Source of the DNA: Coffea arabica | Lineage: Eukaryota > Streptophyta > Magnoliopsida > Gentianales > Rubiaceae | Assembly: GCF_036785885.1 (NCBI RefSeq) | Contig: NC_092312.1 | Span: 20,664,001-20,728,000, forward strand | Direction: 5' to 3' | Length of the DNA: 64,000 bases | In this document: in pieces, positions 48,636 through 60,850 of the stretch | How the letters are laid out: each line of letters begins with the position of its first letter | Position numbering within the stretch: the first letter of the stretch is position 1 | The notes under the pieces: generated by a model | The model's input: the letters and a program-made list of their open reading frames with translations, nothing else | Told to the model about the DNA's origin: nothing | Databases searched by the model: none | Position numbers and translations under genes: made by a program

Positions 48636-51526
48636 ATGGCAAATTCCAAGGGCCCTGCTAGCATGAGAAATATGATGTACAATGGCAGGAACTCATTGCT
48701 GCCTCCTAAAAGTCCTTTTCCTAGCATAACCCAACCTTTTGTTGATTACATCCCTAGTTCAGTTACTGGGCAGAAAGGTAATATGAGGGCCCGAGAAGGG
48801 AACTCACACCATCAACGTACTTCCTCTGAAAGCCATCTAATAGAGGAGCAGCCTTCATGGTTGGATGATCTCCTTAATGAACCAGAAACCCCAGTACGTA
48901 GAGGAGGGCATCGGCGCTCATCAAGTGACTCCTTTGCATATATTGATGCTGCCAACATTGGGAGCATAGATTATGCTGCTCAAGATGAGAGCAGATATAA
49001 CATGTTGCCTCTGCCTTCATGGGGATCTCAAGAATTTGATCATTACAGAGATGCTCAGCATGCTGCTTTTGTTGCAGAGCCAAATTCTTTGAGAAAGCAT
49101 AAAAATCGAGCATGGGATGCTTCTTTAAGCTCAGTCACGCATCTGCGTGGCTTTCCTTCTCCCAGCACCATTCTCCTGAGCTCAGGACAGTCATGTGCTC
49201 ATCAAGAAGCAGATGTAGTTCCTAGTTCAGCTACTGAGAAACATGATATAGGTGACTCTGGCCCTCAGGATTCAAAAGGGTCTTCTGATAAAAAAGATGC
49301 ATCTCATGGAAAGCCTGCTACATCTGAAACAGATACAAAACGTGCAAAGCAGTATGTTTACTCATCTTCAGAACCTTCAAGTTGTCTAATCCACATTAAG
49401 ATTGTTTAGTGGTCAATATTTTAGCCAGTGATGATTAAAATGGCCCAAATGCTGCTTTGTGTCTTTTCAGCTATAATCTTGCATTGGTTTTTTGCATTTA
49501 GTTGGATAAAACTTGCATGGAGAACTTATTAGTTTAGTGTCAGTCAACACTCGTTGCATTCATGCCCTATTCTTCTTAGACATGATATAGTCACACATAA
49601 ATTTTTGTCATTGTGTTAGGTTAGCTTTGATACTCTGCATTTACTTGGATGTACGAAAAGAACTCATTCCTTATCTGGTTGACTCTCATGCTCATGGCAT
49701 CTATGGAATATTCTTCTTTTGCTTGCTATGGTCCTACAGTACTATTTGGATAATTGAGGTTTATACTGGATTAAATGAACCTTATATTAAGCTTTTACAA
49801 GATATATCATTTTGGCATTTTATTTTGTCTTTTTCCATCATTATTGGCTCAAATAGCTGTAGTAATTTGTTGAACATAGTTTCTTGGTAAAAGCCTGCAT
49901 GCCTGGTAAGGAATTTCTAATATGTATGAAAGAATGGTTACGATGAGGTAGATATATGGTTGCCTGTGTTCTAGGAGCTTGTCTGAAGGTTTAAAAGATG
50001 TAATAATAATGGTTTGATGTGATGCCATATATTTGGTAACTATTTCGTAAAATGCTTACTTCTATAAATTGCAGGCAATTTGCTCAGCGTTCGCGAGTTA
50101 GGAAACTTCAGTACATAGCTGAGCTGGAAAGGAACGTGCAAGCACTACAGGCATGTACTGCTAAGTCGTAGGACACTTGCAGAAGGTTGTGCCTTTATTT
50201 AATTAGTAGGATGCTACAATTATTGACTTGTATGTTGTTTATATTGAACACAGGCAGAAGGTTCTGAAGTTTCTGCTGAGCTTGAGTTCCTCAACCAGCA
50301 ACATCTTATTCTCAACATGGAGAATAAAGCTCTAAAGCAGCGCCTAGAAAGTTTAGCTCAAGAGCAACTCATTAAATATGGTGAGTTGTTATCTCTTTTT
50401 ATTACGGTATCAAAAACAAGTTTTCGCACCTGCAACTGATGTTGCGTATAGTTATTAAACAGTTTTTCTACCTGAAAACAGGTTTGGATCTTAATCGTTA
50501 TAGAACACTGGTACTATTCATTATGGATTTGTTTGGCTTTTAGCAAAAAGTAAGATGCTGAAAAGGGATTATTGAAGTGTAGAAGCTTAACAAGATGTTG
50601 TCTTTAGCCTTCATCTGTTGTCAAAGAGAAGTGCTTATGTTTTTTTTTTTAACCTTGTTTTATATCAAGGAATTCTAATGATTGTTAGCAAACTCGAGTT
50701 TGAAAGCTTATAATCTTCTTTTGACTTAAAAGCAGGCTGTCACTGGCTGATTGCAGTGTTCCTTTTTATGCTCCACCTGGTTTCTCTAGCTTGTAGTAGC
50801 TCTTGCTGTATGGCTTGGTTTATGGTCCGTATTTGGAGATGTCTCACCTAGTGCATTTTAGTTTCTTTTTACTCTTTCATTGAGTACTCCATGTGGAATG
50901 ACCTGGATTCACTTTCCAATACAAGGAAGCACTTCGCTTCTAGCTTGTTCTAAGGGAAATACATGGCAAAGGGATGAAGTTGACTTACCTATTTAGATCT
51001 GTGAGAAGTGAGTGCTTTGTTCACTCAAGCCGCCTAGTATTGGATTAGGCTACAAAAATTGTTATAATTGAATCAAGCATGCAATAGCTAAAAATAAGAA
51101 TTGTCTGCAACTACCAATGAACCATTTTGGTGTTTGATCCTTGCTTCATTTGGACTATTTCTCTGTCTAGGTATCTCTAAAGTATTAAATTAGCACTGGT
51201 ATGCACATAATGGTATTGAATCCTTGGTTCTGTGATTGATTGAAGAGCTCAGACAGTTTCTATGCAGAAAGTTCAGCTATTTCTTCTTTCAGGAACTAAT
51301 TTGATCAATGCTATGTGCAGTGGAACACGAAGTACTAGATAGAGAAGTAGGAAGATTACGAAACTTGTATCAGCAGCAGCAGCAGCAACCTCAGCAGCAG
51401 CAGCAACCTTCTAGTCATCGACGCAATAACAGTAAAGATCTTGATCTTCAGCTGGCTAACCTTTCTCTGAAACAAAAGGATGCTAATTCTGGACGTGATC
51501 ACGCTCCTGGCCAACTTAACCTTTGA
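48636..51526 (+). CDS. bZIP-like transcription factor with Asn-to-Lys basic region
   Basis: Four exons: 48636-49351, 50075-50150, 50254-50380, 51321-51526, giving 374 residues. The N-terminal part has [32 protein letters not shown] and [15 protein letters not shown], typical of plant group E/I-like bZIPs and of the Arabidopsis At1g58110-type protein. Basic region is [19 protein letters not shown]. The normally invariant Asn of the N-x7-R signature is Lys238; Arg246 is kept. The zipper is long and regular: Leu256, Leu263, Val270, Leu277, Leu284, Leu291, Leu298. A Gln-rich run ([13 protein letters not shown]) follows. The protein should dimerise in the nucleus; whether it binds DNA normally is doubtful. 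Intron 2 begins GC, not GT: CAG|GCATGT at 50150/50151. The paralogue name rests on memory of family sequence. Confidence 0.9.
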
Positions 51527-53692
51527 TCATTGTACATTAATCGCTGCATAATAGCTAGGGCGTTTGCATTGCCTCCTGACGGTTCTTCAACTAATTTTGT
51601 CTACCAGAGACATAACTGTGGCTTCCATGTGGAAGGATCAAGCCGAGGTCTCCTAATCTCTTTTGCTTTTTATCACTCCAGGTTTTGCCTGTTGCCTTAG
51701 TTCGTGGTTTTATGTCATATTTTGTTAATCTTCTCCTTCTTTTCTGTTCTTCTCATTTTTTCCCCCCTGAGAGTTTATTATTAACTGTAGTCCTCATTTG
51801 CACCTGGTTGTCACTGCCATCAGATTGACATTTTTGGCAATTGACTTACCTGAGGTGGTTATCTGAAGAATGATTATTTATGCCATTTCAGTAATTTATT
51901 TTCTTTCGCCTCGTGCACTCTGTAATATTGCATTACCACGGACATGGTGAATAGAAATATTTTTGCGGTTGCATTCACTGCTCTACTAGCAAACCTTGGA
52001 GATTCTTGTTTTCCTTAGACTGGGTATGCCCCGGGGTTGTGGGGAGGGCAGGGGGAGGCGAGCTTTGCAAACGAATATAGGGTTGGTATGCATCAACAGA
52101 GGGAGGACCTAGAAGGCTAGAACCTAAGCGGAACAGTTGAGGTATGAACTAGAATTTTGCCTTGCCCCGCGGTCTTTTGCCGCAAAAATATAGCAAAATC
52201 TTTCGTTTACTGAAAGCTAAGACTTGACTAAGGTTTGAGCTATTGATTTAGGTAATTGGAAGTAACCAATTAGGTTTACGACCAAACCTAGAAATTCTTC
52301 CATTCATTAGTAAGACGAGATACCATTATCTCATACTAAAAAAAGGAAAATTACTAAATACCATCCAAACTATTATTCTTTTCTATTTATTTTACCTCGG
52401 GCGGATTCCTCCCTTTGCTCCTCAGCCTACAGGGTATAGGCAGCCGTTTGCGGAATGCTGTTTTTAAATTGGAATTCACCAAGTTCAAATTCAACTCAAA
52501 AGTTACATAGATTTTCGGATTTTGGGATTTTGAACTTTGGATTTATATTTAAAAGGTTCAAGTTCAACTCACACTATTATATGAGTTTGGGCTCAAATCA
52601 GGTTTAGCCCAAATTCATAATTAAATACATAATTATATATATTATATTTTATAATTATATATTAATAAAAACTTACATATAAATTATTAACATTTTATGT
52701 TCTAATATGTACTAGTATTCAAGGCACACACTAATGTGTGTGCAACTAACAGAAAAAAACATTTGTGAAATATTTTGAGTATGTTTATTGAAATCATTTT
52801 CAAGAAAATTGGTTTTATATTTTGAAAATATATATATGTAAAAAGATCACTAAAATAAAAGTTATAAAAAGCAGTTGTTTGATAGTTATTCATAACCATA
52901 ATTGGTAGTTGCTAATTAAAATTAAGATTTACTAAATAAGTTGAAAAATAGAATATGAAAAAAATACATATTACTTGGTAAAAAATCATATTGGTAGTAG
53001 GCAATTATCAAAGATAGATAATTTTTTGTCTATATCAAAATTTCCCTTATCATGAAGGGTAGTTTAGGAAGTAATAAAATGACAGATTTTTGTTTATCCA
53101 AAATCCCATCCTCCCCCTCTATATGTAGTATAGCTAATTATAAATTATAGATATTATTATATATTTTTTACATATATAATTATGCTCATATATAGGTTGA
53201 GTTTTAATTGGGCCTAAGTCTAGTATAACACAAATGTGGCTCACATTTAGTTCAGGTCTAATATTTAGGTCCAAGTTCTGTCAGACCCAATTAAAGATTA
53301 GGCAGCAAACTTTTTTTTTTTCTTGCTTTAACTGTGAAAAAATGGAAAAATAATAGAGAAGAAGAGAAAATAAAGTCCTTGCATGTGAACTAAAATTGCT
53401 TGTGATGTCATTAATTAGTCGCAATTGTGGGAGTCTTAAAAGGTCAAATTAGGCAACGTACGTATATTTTGCAAGGATTTTGAAGTCTTTTCACGAACCT
53501 CCATCCCGCCAAATTAATGGTAATTGAGTAACGTGCTAAAAAATTCAAGATAAAGGCAGTATATTGCTACAATTCATAGTTTGGGGTGCAATGTACAAAC
53601 CGGTACTAGTTTAAGGGTACAGTTTGCAATTAAGCCTTTTAATTTCACATAGGCATGCATCTCTAAGAATCTTTGATTGGACAACAAAAATT
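51527..53692. other. Spacer between bZIP and COBRA 3' ends
   Basis: The two genes converge. It holds the bZIP 3'UTR (to about 51960), a GC-rich patch near 52020-52080, and a very AT-rich stretch (52600-53300). The words GGGCTCAAAT / AGCCCAAATT near 52590 and GGTTGAGTTTTAATTGGGCC near 53205 suggest a decayed transposon, with no clear ends. No gene seen. Confidence 0.45.
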
Positions 53693-56618
53693 TCATGCAA
53701 TCATTGAATATACAATGAATGATAACAGAATTACGATGGAGATTGGTAATGGCTGTGCCTCCAACTGGTCTGCATTTGGCAGTCTTGGGAATTCATCAGG
53801 TAGAGGCATCACACAGTCCTCACCATTGAAGGAAACCTTTCTTGGGAAAGCCCATCCGTTCCTGAAAGTAAAAAGCCCTGGATCTTTGCGCAGCAATAGC
53901 TCTGTCTGCACATTTCCGCTCTCCCCTGATTGCAGCAGCATGTCATTGTAATACTGAATTCCATAGAACATTCCGGTGTCATCTGAAGTAAGAGAGAGAG
54001 AAATTGTAAAACTCTCGTTGTGTGTAGATTGATTGATTGATCGATCTTCATAATTGAAAACTGGTGCGTAAATCAATCTTTAATTAAACGCCCTCCAAAC
54101 CCAAAATTTTGATTGTTCTTTAATGTTGGAGAGGTGACAGATCACAAGAGCAATTCAATTGACGGTAGAAATGATGGGAACAGGAAAAACTTACTGATTT
54201 GGCCGTATGGATTTAAAGGCTTATAATTGAAGCTGAAGACCTGTGTTATGTTTCTCAAGTTGGGATGCAGCACTACCAAGTTCCACTGACTATAATTCTT
54301 GACAAGATTTAAGTTTGTAACTGTCAGCTTCACTCTCCAGTACTGTGTATAACTTAGCTTCACATGCCAGTGCACCCGTATTGGGCACATATGATGCGTA
54401 CACAGAACCACAGGCTCCGGTTCTTGATCCTGTTGTACCTGCAATACAGGAGGCAGTTCACCAGGCCTGCCATGGACAACGAAAGCAATTGATTATAGAT
54501 AGCATCAGAAGCTAGGGTAGCAAACTTAGAAAGTGCAAAGATTGAACATGGACATCTACTTGACACATTTTGCTCCAGGTTGTCCTAGGCAAGAACAACT
54601 GCATTTTGGGCAATGAACAATTGTGTCATTGTAGAATGCAGACAGGGAAACACAACAGGTTGGGGAAACTGATGCTCTGAACTGTGAGTACGAACAAGTA
54701 ACATTCCAGGTACCTGCAGTGAATCCCTGTTATCTCGTAATTCAAACAATAATATCAATTGCAAAACTTAGAATTCTATGTCTATCTTGAGCAAATACCA
54801 AGATTGCAAGAGTGCTAAATACTTCCCCTACAGATCAGATCTCCTGCTTCAAGAATGCTTGTTTGACATTGCTTACCAAGAGCTTGAGTCCTTCGCCGGC
54901 CTTGATCCTCAATGAACTTGCTTGGAGGGACCTTGAACGGATCGCCACAAGTATAACCCGGGAGTCCAAGACTGAAGTTTGCAGGGACGCCTGGTATTGG
55001 ACCACCATTTACGGAAGAACTACCTATGTTCATCTGGAAAGAAGCCCCAAATTTTGCTTGGTCTTGTGACAGAGATGTCAAAACCCCTCCCTTGCAACAA
55101 TTTGCCACCTGCTTGTTGTAAGGGGCTCCAGGTAAAAGGTCGACGATAACTGGTTTCTTTTCGCAAGAATGAGGAAGCTGTCTTCCTCTAAATGCAGAAC
55201 AGTTTCCCTGTTCAGTGGCCTCAGCTCCCCATATGTCCCAGATTACCCCATTACCCGGCCATATCCAACTTAATTTCCATCCAGGTGGCTCTACGTGTCG
55301 GAAAAGCTGGTAATTGAAAATTGATACCCTGACCTGGTAAAACGAAAACAACTCCACTCTAAGCAACTGAAGCAGCTTAGATGATTCTACGAGCACTTTG
55401 AGACTAAGATAAGAGGAGAAAATTATAAGAATGAGGTAATTGAGGTCAGGAAGTTTGCCTTTCAGATGCTTACTTTCAAGTGTGATTCATCCAAAATCAA
55501 GAGGATGTAATTCTTACTGTCTTACATGCATGATGCACTATCAAAGCTGTCCCTACTTGAGGTTCCCTATCAAATTTTGGAGAAGATGAACCTCAGTTCT
55601 TGACGCAAAAACAACTTATATGCGTTAGTGCAAATTCAAATGCATTATCGTCTGCATTATTGAGTGCTAAAGCTTCCATTCCTAAGAAGAGTTTCTAGCT
55701 GGGGCAAGATAATCGACCAGGGGAGACGTTTACTAAGGTAACTATGGTAATTGTACGACTTTTCCTTCGACTCGGCAGGTGCTAAGAACTAGACTCCTGG
55801 AAACTTGCATGAATCAAGATTCAGCAGTACTCAAAAATCAAGGAAAACCATGTCCTTTAATTCATCGTAAATAGCCAGCAAATTAAAATAATATTCAGCA
55901 TGAAGCAAGCACTATTAAGATTACCAGAGGCAGTAATAGTAGATGAGCAAATTTCAATCCCAGAAGCAAAGATTAAATGGAGGGCCAATGACGCTAGCCC
56001 AACATGGGACGGAACAAGCAACATGTCTGTAATAGCTGTACCACAAGATACATCATCGTACATACGTACCCCATGCAAAATTCCAAATGCAATGTAAAAG
56101 AAGAAAGTTCCTCAGAAGGCTTTGTGGACGCGACAAAAAGCTACTCGTGGATTCCTTGCAGATATGCATTGGAAAAACACACTCACACAGACGCAGAGTC
56201 GTACGTGTACGTTTCGCACACAACGCACATTTGCCGTGTGTGGAAAGAACTTACTTACGTCTTGTGTACCGTCGTTGTCTTGCATGAGATCCCATTTGAT
56301 AGTAACATTGCCACGAGGATCCAAAGGATCGTATGCATCTGCAACAAAACTGAAATTTTCACCATGAAAAGATTTTAAGAAAGTCATTAAAACTTATTGA
56401 AGGCCCCCATTAACTTACTAGTACTACTCAAAGAGAACTTTTTTGTTTGTTTGTTTGTTTGTTTTAGGCAAGTGCTAATTGAGAACATGAACACCAAGAA
56501 AAAGAAAACATAATTTCCGCTTACCAGTTGATGGAACCAAAAAAAGGAGCCAAGACATCAAAATCAAAACAAAACCCATTGATCTTTTTCCAATGTGCCG
56601 AAGTGGGCTGCCATCCAT
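53693..56618 (-). CDS. COBRA-like GPI-anchored cell wall protein
   Basis: Six minus-strand exons: 56525-56618, 56259-56338, 54877-55333, 54560-54713, 54195-54466, 53693-53982, giving 448 residues with all frames joined (COBRA itself is about 456). A hydrophobic signal peptide spans about residues 14-30 (GFVLILMSWLLFLVPS). Then come DAYDPLDPRGNVTIKWDL, PPGWKLSWIW, ATEQGNCS, VDLLPGAPYNKQVANCCKGG, the diagnostic CCVS (230-233), MCPIRVHWHVK, NYSQWNLVVLHPN, VFSFNYKPLNPYGQINDTGM and RNGWAFPRKVSFNGE. The tail (about 421-448) is a polar spacer then a hydrophobic end, as needed for GPI attachment. COBRA family proteins act at the plasma membrane and wall in oriented cellulose deposition. COB, COBL1/2 or COBL4 grouping was not settled. 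A downstream Met (residue 14) is an alternative start. Confidence 0.93.
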
Positions 56619-58375
56619 TTTCCACTTGATTGACAAATTTCTCGCTGCAGGCCTCAAATTTGTAGCGCTTGGCAAAAGATTTCTTTGAAGAGAATTGAAT
56701 TAAGATGATGGTGACGTCTTCCTCAAAATTAAACATGCAAGAATAGAAGAAGCATGTAACATTGGGTTTTGTGGAGAGATTCTTCTACTGATTAAGTAAG
56801 ATGATAAAGAGAGAAGATGTGGTGACAGCTCAGTGTGGAAGTATGCAATGCATTATGTCATCTGCTGTTTATCTTGAGTGTGCAGAAAAGGAAGGAGATA
56901 ATGAATCATAATTAATGTGATTGTAGACCCCCCAAAACCATTTAAAGTTGAAGGAAAGTTGCTGTACAGCAATGACGTTTTGAGATGGTTTTTTTTTTTT
57001 TTTTGGAACTGTTACGGATTCAAAGCCCACGCGTTTGGCTCCGCGGCCAAGGCCTGCCGTTTTGCTATGTGCTTTGAACCAAACAGACGTTCAACTTTTC
57101 CATTTATTTTCGGCCTTCAATTGCCCTTCTGTTCTTCTTTTTCATTGATTTTGTCCTGAGCTATAGTATATTTCTTGGACAGACCCTCAAGTGATCTATA
57201 TATATATATATATATTTTTTTTTTCCTAGCAGGGAAAAAAAAGAGTGGAAATTAAAATCAAAATCTCTATATTCTGAGGCGTCAACGTCAAACTAATACC
57301 TCCTCCTCCTCGACTTTTGGATACTAGTTCACGTTCACATTTGTCTTCTCTTCTGATGCAATTCTTGAATCTTTAACTCGTTACTTCAATGCATTCAATC
57401 CAAGGGATGCAAGACGTAAAGCATTTTTTTACCCCTAATCTTCGTCGTGATTGCCAAATTGCCTTAGAAATTAATACAATTTCATGCGTGCCCATTTTCT
57501 TCAGAATTTGGAATTCATTAAATAGGACCAAAAATCAAGGAGGCACTAAAGAGAAGTTGGTCCATTCATATCAATCAGATGCCATAATTTCATGTCAAGT
57601 TGTAATGTAAATTTATCAGATTTTTTTTTTTTTTGAACAATTGAAAATTAATGGATGAAAGTACTATATCCTAATTTAGCCTGTAGTATCGCACATTGTT
57701 GTATTTCAAACTTCAAATATTACATGGGATTGTAAGACTTATCTTAGTTTCAGATTTTTTTTTTTTTTAAAAAAAATACTAATGGATGTTATTATTTGTA
57801 CCTGATTAAGCCAAAACTTTCATTTTTTTTTAATTATTATTCATCCAAAAAATTCAATGAAAGAAAACGATTCAAAAATTTTATTTTAGGAAAAACTATA
57901 CCCACGACAGAAGAGATGCTGGACGACGTCTATGACTTGGATTCAACTTTCTATCTAAAATGCAAGCCAAGCTACCATTTCAGACTCAGTACTATTTAAC
58001 GGTTTCAAGCAATTAGGCATAATATATTAAGCTTGGTCTCAACTAATTTTAATTACATTATTGAGATCTGATTTCCAACTTCTGCTCCTAATAATAAGGA
58101 GGTGGAATTGAAAGTAAACATAAAAATAAAAATAAGAAGGGATTTGGTTAATATTTTTTTCTTTTCAAATTTTAGTATTTAAATATCCGTATGGAAGGCA
58201 TATCCAATCCATATTATAAAGTTTCTCATGCAATTTTTTTTTTCCAGAAAAATTCATACGATACAATTATACTTGAACGAGCTTTCATCGTTCCATACAA
58301 TATGATTATATTCGTACGAACTTCGAAAATTCACGTGATACAGAAATACTTGTATTTTGCACGAGAAGTTCAGTT

Positions 58376-58405
58376 CCCTCAATACAAGAATACTTGTATT
58401 GAGGG
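58376..58405. repeat. Perfect 13-bp stem palindrome
   Basis: CCCTCAATACAAG, a four-base AATA centre, then CTTGTATTGAGGG. CCCTCAATAC occurs once more at 58411-58420, and ATACAGAAATACTTGTATT occurs twice around it (58339-58357 and 58443-58461), so the palindrome sits inside a small cluster of repeats. Confidence 0.8.
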
Positions 58406-59483
58406 CAATACCCTCAATACAGAAATAGTTGAATTTTTCATGATACAGAAATACTTGTATTATGCAGAGTTCGCATTGGACAGTAAGGTACAAGAATGGC
58501 AATTCCCTCGCTAATAATTTTCTCTGTGCATGCATGGATCAGCCTTTCCTGAGTTGATGCAGACACCTTGATAAGGTTACTCTGCCAGCAACAAATTACA
58601 GGGTCACAGAGTGGAGCTATACCCCTGAATTAGCTTCGATGCTTGAGTTAAATATCAAAAAAAAAAAGAGGTGAAGAAATCAGGAGCCAGTAATGTGAAA
58701 TTTGAGATAGTTTCAATTACCTTCATAGAAGGGAAGGAGAGGTATTCACAGGAGGAAGAATAATACGGCTTCTTGGTATCCGAATCTCCTACATGAGCCG
58801 GCCTGTTCTTGTAGATCTGCCAAAGGTCATATCAAACAGGTTTTTGTCCCGTCAATTTTGCCGTGTTACATCCGAATTACGGATCAGGGGCAAGAACGAT
58901 TCCCGAAGATTACGTGTATTTTGCACGCGGCGTAATTCTGTTTGCACATGATATAACTTACTTTTAACAACATGTAATTCTAGAACAAAATTTTATGAAT
59001 TCCACACATATTGTTAAAAACGAGATACAAGATGAGATTTGAACCATACAATTTATTTTAATCAAATCTTGTCCGTAAACTGTCAGGAACAGTTGCAGTC
59101 TTCCTGCAACCGTTCCTGCCCCTCTTCCCCGAATGGCTAATTTCTCAGAATATGCGTATAAAAAAAATATCCACCAAATGGAGCTCTGATTTGGTGTGTT
59201 TCTCAAACTATACCTGCCGTGATGACTCAGCGTCAGCGTAATAGCAAAATAAATTTTCCATTCCCAATCCGACCGCAAAAAGTCAGTCAGGTACTGCAAA
59301 AATTTTAGTGAGGCTAAGAAGATGTCGGGGTTTCTATCCCACATCGGCTGGGGGGGTGTTAAGGATTGGGTAGTTAAGCTCCTGGGGCGTCGTCAAAAGT
59401 TGCCGGCTTTTGACGATTGCTCTTGGGCTCAGTTTAGTTATCGAATTCTTGGGGTTTCCTTAGAAGTTGGAAGAAAAAAAATA

Positions 59484-59609
59484 AGAAGATGTCAGCCGCC
59501 ACCATGCTGACTATGCACGGCCGCGACTCGACTGACATCTTCTGAGTCGTGGCAGAAGTTTTCCAGCTGTTGCCATGCACGGTCAGCACGACAGCGGCTG
59601 ACATCTTCT
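59484..59609. repeat. Imperfect inverted repeat, 38-bp arms
   Basis: Left arm 59484-59521 and right arm 59572-59609 match at 31 of 38 positions when one is reversed. The first 16 positions from the outer end (AGAAGATGTCAGCCGC) are identical. The 50-bp centre holds its own CGACTC...GAGTCG pair. All seven differences are transitions. Confidence 0.75.
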
Positions 59610-59966
59610 CAAAAAATTGCAGCCGCTCCACCAATTGTTTCAATCATGATGGCATGAGCTGCAAGCCTGCAGCTGCACTATTACTGAGTCTACTGGCTTT
59701 CTTGGGCTCTTGGACCGTTTCAAAGCCACCAAAATCATTTGTTTAAAATTGATTGAAGAATTGGATATTCTGATGTCAACTTCCCAGCAACATATTGCTA
59801 ATCCATGATATTAGGGAGAGGTCCATACAAGAATGGCACTTAATCACATCACATGCACTTTTTTTGAGAGGTTAATTCGGTCTATAAAATCAACAAGATT
59901 CTGGCGCACATGGATGGAGGGAGGAAATGGAAGTCTGGAACCCTGTCCTTTAAGCAGACAAAGTAT

Positions 59967-60850
59967 TTTAAACAAAATATTTATATTTATATATAAATAT
60001 ATATTTATTTATTTCAATTGATATAATATATATAATATACATAATTGAAATATACATATTATAAAACAAAATTGAAATAAATATATTTATATATTTATAT
60101 AAATATATATAAATATATTTTGAACAAAATATTAATGTTTATATATAAATATATAATATTTATTTCAATTGATATAATATATATAATATACATATTAATA
60201 TACATAATTGAAATATACATATTATTTTACTATAATTTATATATATATAATATAATATACATAATTGAAATATACATATTAATATATATTAATGTACATA
60301 TTATAAAACAAAATTGAAATAAGTATATTTATAAATTTATATAAATATATATATAAATAACTATATATTTACATAAATATGTATATAAATATATTTTAAA
60401 CAAAATATTTATATTTATATTTATTTATTTATTTATTTGTATACATTTTTTTATTAATTTTATTTTTAAAAAAATTTATATATTTTTTTATTAATTTTAA
60501 TTTTTTATAAAAATTTATATATTTTTTATTAATTTTATTTTTTTATAAAAATTTATATATTTTTTATTAATTTTATTTTTTTATAAAAATTTATATATTT
60601 TTTAATTAAATTTATTTTTTGTATATATATTTTATTAATTTTATATATTTTTGTAAAGATATTTTATTAATTTTATTTTTTTGAAATAAATATATTTATA
60701 AAATTATATAAATATATGTAAATAAATAAATTTATATTTACATAAATATATATATATATGCAAATATATTTATAAATATATATAAATATATTTTAAACAA
60801 AATATATTTTTTTATATATAATATTTATATATAAATATATATATTAATAT
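59967..60850. repeat. AT-only satellite-like block
   Basis: Nearly 900 bp of almost pure A and T. The word TTTTAAACAAAATAT (or TTTTGAACAAAATAT) recurs near 59967, 60117, 60394 and 60791. The first two units also share an ATTTCAATTGATATAATAT stretch. A shorter tandem of about 39 bp (TTTTTTATTAATTTTATTTT plus TTATAAAAATTTATATA) occupies about 60445-60620. Confidence 0.8.

Noticed and set aside
59328-59370. TCCCACATCGGCTGG, a word often seen near ends of plant LTR-type elements
   Set aside because: No second copy, no long direct repeats, no primer site or coding part; too short to call.
60120-60317. Open frame of Ile, Tyr and Asn
   Set aside because: An artefact of the AT-only block.
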